The notes beneath the pieces are model-generated. The model was not told where the DNA came from, ran no database searches, and worked only from the letters and a program-made list of their open reading frames with translations. A stretch of DNA of 64,000 nucleotides from Sistotremastrum niveocremeum HHB9708 (Eukaryota > Basidiomycota > Agaricomycetes > Sistotremastrales > Sistotremastraceae). The stretch spans positions 270,097 through 334,096 of the forward strand of contig KV419420.1 in the NCBI GenBank assembly GCA_001630475.1, given 5' to 3'. This document shows, piece by piece, positions 59,575 through 64,000 of this stretch; the stretch's first letter is position 1, and each line of letters starts with the position of its first letter. Made by a program: the position numbers and the translations under genes.

Positions 59575-62359
59575 TCACGCGAACGCATCGGCCTGGAGCT
59601 TGAAGAATTCGGCATATCGACCGCCAAGCTTCATCAACGACTCATGATTTCCTATCTCAGAGATCGTCCCGCCTTCAATTACAGCGATCTTATCGGCCTT
59701 CCGGACGGTACTGAACCTATGCGAGATGTAGATCGTTGTCCTGCATTACCCACATCAGTCCATCACCCACACTCTGCGGTAGAAGTCGAACTTACCGAGC
59801 ACGTTCACCGCTTTCTGATAAAGATAAAGAATGTATTCGTTCGAATAATTCATGTTCGGCTTTCGCATCCAGCGCGGACGAAGGTTCACTAAACGAAGAG
59901 AAGAAAAGTTCAGCTATCCGTAATCTCGGAGTGTATATCAGCGAAACTCACTCAAAGACCACAAGCGAAGCGTCATTCGTCCTCACGAACGCCCTAGCCA
60001 AAGCCATCCTCTGCCACTGTCCCCCACTCAAGGCAGTCTTATCATCATCCTCCGGTCTAGCCTTCGCAGCCTGCGGAACGCCATAAGGACACAGTAACCC
60101 ATCCAAACTCCCCGCAGCCCCCATCACATCCGATGCGCCTCCTTTAGCTAAGGCGGCTTCGAGTTCGGAATCTTCATATAGTGATGACCATTTGCCGACT
60201 GCTATGTTTTCGCGGACTGTCATGTTGTATTTTTGGAAATCTTGGAAGCAGGCTGTTGTGCGGGCGAAGAGAGATGCGGGGTTGTATGACTTTGCTTCGA
60301 TGCCGTCGATAAGGAGTTCGCCTTCGTATTCGAAGCTGCGAGAAGTGTGAGATGGTACTCGCTGAGAGGTCGGGTTGATGACTTACAGTCCCATCAGTAC
60401 TTTAACGAGAGTCGTCTTTCCTATAGCGGAGGAATCTCAGTCCATCAAATCGCTTTCGACTAGAGGAGCCTACTAACCTCCTCCGTTGAAGCCAACTAAT
60501 GCCAGCGTCTCGCCAGGCTCGATAGTAAGGTTGATGTTCTTCAAGGATGGCTTATCCGCCCCCGGATAAGTGAATGACAGATTCCTAGGGACGGCATGTT
60601 GAGACAGATCTTGAGCCGATAGTGACGGTACTCACTTGGCTTCAATCCTCATTCCCTTCCTCCCTTTCTCATCGACTGCAGGAGCGTACGTAAGTAGCCC
60701 CGCCCGCTTCTGATCTCTCTCCTCGACCATTCTATGACATTCTTCCAAAGCTGCGGATAGGAAGCATGCCTCCAATACATTCAACAATGCGTTCTTAAAG
60801 TCTTGAAAGGCTCTGATCAATGCAGAAGCTGCGTTTTGATACAACGTCAAGGAGCTGACGCTGATCGATTTTGAATAAGCGCTCAGCGCAAGGAATGCCT
60901 ATCGGATATATATCAGGCTGCGATCGAAAGACAGCGTAAGGGGGCATCACTCACATATTGGGAGAGTTGAATACATTCTTGAGCGGCGGTGAAAGGGAGC
61001 GCAGTATTCCTGCTATACGTGCGCTTATAATAATCGTCCGTCTTCGCCTTGGCGACTTCCCATTCCTTCAAGACCCAATTTCCCCAATCGAAGAGGTAGA
61101 CTTCTTGCTTATAAGATTCATCAGATGCAATCCAATTCAACATCCATTGTCGGGAAAGAAGGGCCTCCTCTTCTTTCGTCATTGATGGATGGGCGGGTTG
61201 GAAGAATTCGGCGAGGGGTGGGAGGAAGCAGAGGAAGAAGGCTACGGTGCGGATGATGAGCACGTCCGAGGACCGAGTGGGGATGTTGAACCATAAAAGA
61301 GATAAATTAGATATGACGGTGACGCTGTGAATACGTATGAGCTACATCGGTGCTTGAGAAGCAAACGACTTACATTTGAGTGAGGATCACGATAGTGTCC
61401 GTTAAGAAGGTCGAAGGACTAAGCCATCTCTTCTGCCCTTTCGCGGTCATTATATGCGATTCGCCGACGATGATGGAAGCTTCATATAGGAGGTCCAATG
61501 TGTCTTGATTCGATAAATCGGTGGGGGAAAGCTTGATCCTCATTCTCATATAATCATAACTGGAGTGAGATTGTCAGTAATTGATACCGATCTCAAAGCC
61601 AAGAACCCACATTATCTTTTGATCTAGTTTCTCCGTAACAAACTCTTCATTCCGCTCGCTATAGAAAGCCACATGATTTAGTCGCAGAGAGGTAGATGTA
61701 AGGTTGAGATGCACTCACAATATAAGCGTCCGTAGGTGAGCAGCGCTGTACGATAGTAGAGCCATGGTTGTGGCTGCTATGACACGTGAACGATCAATTG
61801 AGTTTCCTGTGGCAGCATCTTGGACCTAGAAACAAGCAATCAGCGAGAGCGGTTTACAAGTCGACTAGACATACACAATCTAGAAGATTGGCCAAAGCTA
61901 GTCCTTTCCATGCAGGTACTGGGATGAAAGTTCAGGGAAGCTATAGTGGAGCGATAAATCGTTTGACTCACTGACGCCTTGGGTGGCTTTTGAGATTATC
62001 ATTAGCCAAAGTCTTGTTAAAGAAATCTCTCTCAAAGCTCGAGAGAAAAGCCTTAAAGAGAACGGCAGGACCTTGCGTCCAGTCTTGATATTCGCCCACG
62101 TAAGTGGCCGAACGTGTCCCAGAGCTCTCAGATTTCCATCGTCCTGCTTCCTCGACTCGAGCCACAGTTGATAAATGTCCGATCGGTCATCGTCGGCCTT
62201 CCTTTGAGTGATAGGTGATGGAGTAGATGCTTTATCTTTTTCGTTGAGGTCGAAGTCGTTGAGGGTGGTAGTCTCAGACTCAGAATGATCATTCAGGTCA
62301 TGACCAGCAGTAAGTTTGGAGGGCCGAATGTAAGGCTGCGGAGCATCAGTTCGTTCCAT
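59575..62359 (-). CDS. Half-size ABC transporter
   Basis: Minus-strand gene with ATG at 62359 (MERTDAPQPYIRPSKL) and stop at 59575-59577. The N-terminus is a hydrophilic Asp/Glu/Lys-rich tail, followed by a membrane region spread over several exons (about 62100-60850). A single nucleotide-binding domain is at the C-terminus: LSFTYPGADKPSLKNI, Walker A GFNGGGKTT (split by an intron near 60480), Q-loop ACFQDFQKY, signature LSGGQWQR, Walker B SLVVFDEPSSALD (split by an intron near 59945), H-loop ISHRFSTV, then IEGGTISEIGNHESL. It should work as a dimer that exports an unknown substrate. Its last part has been copied into the array (see 49730-49980). Exon borders in the membrane part are only approximate. 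Confidence 0.85.
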
Positions 62360-63107
62360 CCTGTGATAACGAGGTCGATATCGCTCACCTCTCAAAGCCT
62401 TATATACTCCAACGTCAGAAGCCTACGGTACCGCAGCTACGCTTTTGTTTAGTCGCCGAATCGTAATGGCGACTGCTACGCATGGGCGATCCGTCCATCT
62501 CAATACATATTGATGACCTAAGAGCTCCGTAGCTCTACTGCCTGCGTGCTTATTCTCCAATAGACAATCGATGACTCGCTATTGTGGGGAGGCCTGGACG
62601 CCGCGTACGAGTCATGGAAACGGTGTGCATGAGGCAAGGCCGAAAGCTGTGAGCGCAGAGAGCGGAACTTTTTGATCTCCGAAGAAATCGACCAGAAAAT
62701 GGCTCATCCGGAGATAAGCGCCCGGATAACGGATGCCGCTGCTATGCCGGCGAATATTTTGTTTCTTTTTCCGGAAGCATCAGTGCGTCATCGGCCAGAT
62801 AAAGAAGACTTGACATCCAGGAAAGGAGCACAGGATTACCAGTCGTGCCATCATGACGTCGTACAATCAGATCAGATCAACGGAAAGACGCGAGATCAGG
62901 GAAGGAAGCACCCAACGGCATCCCCTTTTGTGAAGAGAACAGCCAACCAGAATCTTCCCAAGATATTGAGAAGTTCGACAAGCGTTAACTGCAATATCCT
63001 TTTATATATGCAGCAAAAAAGAATAAAATACATGCGGTTGGTATACAGGTATACAATATGACTCGGTTGCCAACTTCAAAGTACACGCCTTCAATCGATA
63101 GAACTTC
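62360..63107. other. Spacer ABC transporter - F-box-like gene
   Basis: About 750 bp containing the promoter of the ABC transporter and the 3' UTR of the F-box-like gene. No supportable gene is seen. Confidence 0.55.
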
Positions 63108-64000
63108 TCAACCTACAGTATGAATTCGTTTGAAAGTCATAATATCATTTCCCAAAGACCACCAAACGTTCAGCTCCTCCTCACTCTCAATATGAACCAC
63201 ACAAGAAATCCAACTCGGGAACGAAAAGTGAGACAAAGCCACTCGGCCTCTTCCGGGCAATGTTACTCCCGGCTCTCTCTCGCTGTACAACTCCTGTGGA
63301 GGAAGGACGCTCGGCATATGAGGATCATCCCTTGCCCGAAGAGGCCACGGTCGTAACGGCCGAGCCGTTTTCGGTGCGAGAGGTCTCTCAAGTGCAGCGC
63401 GAGGGACTAAGGGATCATCTACGAAGGCGACGAAGCTTCTCTGTCCTCGAGGAACGTTCGCATCCCCTGTGATCTTGACAGCTTCACTAAGAAATGAAAA
63501 TATGATTAGTTTCGAAAAGTCGTAGCAAAAAAAAACTTACATCACACGAACGCCTGGTCTCAAATGTCCAGGACTTGCAGCCACCTCTGCGGGGAACATC
63601 TCACGAACTATATTGAATCGACCATTCTGACTTGAGAACGGCCCATGATCCCCATCAGCCACAGATCCCTGCCCGAAATGGCCTTCCCAGAACCACGACG
63701 AACCAGCATCGAAATCCCGCTCCGTAAGCGTCCGCATTCCAATCCAAAGAAATTCGGAACCATGCGTTGCATACGTTGCGGTATATATACCCGCTTTGAA
63801 GAATATATCGGATGAGGAGGAGAAATCATGGGAGGGGTTAACGATGGGTACGTAATTTCGAGGGTGGATGCCTCGGTGTAGAAGCAGTGATAATTGAGGC
63901 GTTATGAGCGATCGAAGAGATTGACATTCTGCGGAGCGCAGGAGAGGAAGTAGGGGCGGGCTAGGATATGGCGTTGGAGGCATATCGTCTGGGCCCTCTA
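63108..64000 (-). CDS. F-box-like protein, C-terminal part
   Basis: Minus-strand gene that runs off the right edge, with its stop at 63108-63110. Two exons are visible, joined by a short intron (about 63480-63534). The upstream exon contains FFKAGIYTATYATHGSEFLWI and ends HLRPGVRV. The last exon begins EAVKITGDANVPRGQRSFVAFV and ends with WISCVVHIESEEELNVWW and FKRIHTVG. The run of a TATYGPHG-like block, KITGD.NVPRG and a C-terminal strand pattern resembles the substrate-binding half of FBXO31-type F-box proteins, which recruit targets to SCF ubiquitin ligases. The F-box itself would lie outside the window, so the assignment rests on the C-terminal half only. Confidence 0.6.

Noticed and set aside
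62672-63061. Open frame 62672-63061 (+)
   Set aside because: No recognised motif, compositionally like the spacer, antisense to the 3' region of the F-box-like gene and with no splice partners.

Overview
The window comes from a filamentous basidiomycete fungus, most likely an Agaricomycete. The reasons are many short GT-AG introns of about 48-80 bp, very small exons, a GH12 endoglucanase with a family 1 cellulose-binding module, an alpha-type protein kinase, and a large expanded family of 2-oxoglutarate/Fe(II) oxygenase-like proteins. No bacterial-style operons, rRNA or CRISPR arrays were seen. One assembly gap (N) covers 8241-9175. All CDS spans below run from start to stop codon and include introns.

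Layout. 0.5-3.2 kb: a GATA-like zinc-finger regulator (+). 3.7-6.4 kb: an alpha-type (MHCK/EF2K-like) protein kinase (-). 7.3-8.2 kb: the 5' part of a DDE/rve integrase-core protein (+), cut by the gap. 10.8-14.6 kb: two tandem GH12-CBM1 genes (+); the second has both catalytic glutamates and the first has lost both. 15.0-59.4 kb: ten head-to-tail paralogues (called G1-G10 here) of a roughly 1,200-residue protein. Each has an acidic N-terminus, a prolyl-4-hydroxylase-type 2OG-Fe(II) domain, a long helical C-terminal half with a Cys cluster, and a basic nuclear-type tail. 59.6-62.4 kb: a half-size ABC transporter (-). 63.1 kb to the edge: the C-terminal part of an F-box-like protein (-).

The array is the outstanding content. 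Splicing the reading frames by eye shows that G4, G6, G7, G8, G9 and G10 carry the full HxD...H...R active-site set. G1, G2, G3 and G5 have lost the HxD, and most have lost the distal His as well. The HxD motif is encoded across an 18-nt micro-exon. The six copies with an intact active site, and only those, end in a (V/I)IDL[C/S] motif that resembles a SUMO-interacting motif. Every member has a two-part GTGAC element upstream, with a CGCG-type core in nine of the ten. The family therefore looks like a co-regulated set of nuclear enzymes and pseudoenzymes. Its function is unknown to me.

The array is still changing. G9 is interrupted by a 509-bp hAT-type MITE with a perfect 8-bp target duplication and has lost its start codon. 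G6 has a probable 1-nt frameshift. G3 lacks its C-terminal half. G8 has duplicated its last 29 codons. Remnants of the ABC transporter 3' end lie after G8 and G9, which suggests that the repeat unit carried part of this neighbour as it multiplied. A 266-bp TA-flanked MITE sits between G1 and G2.
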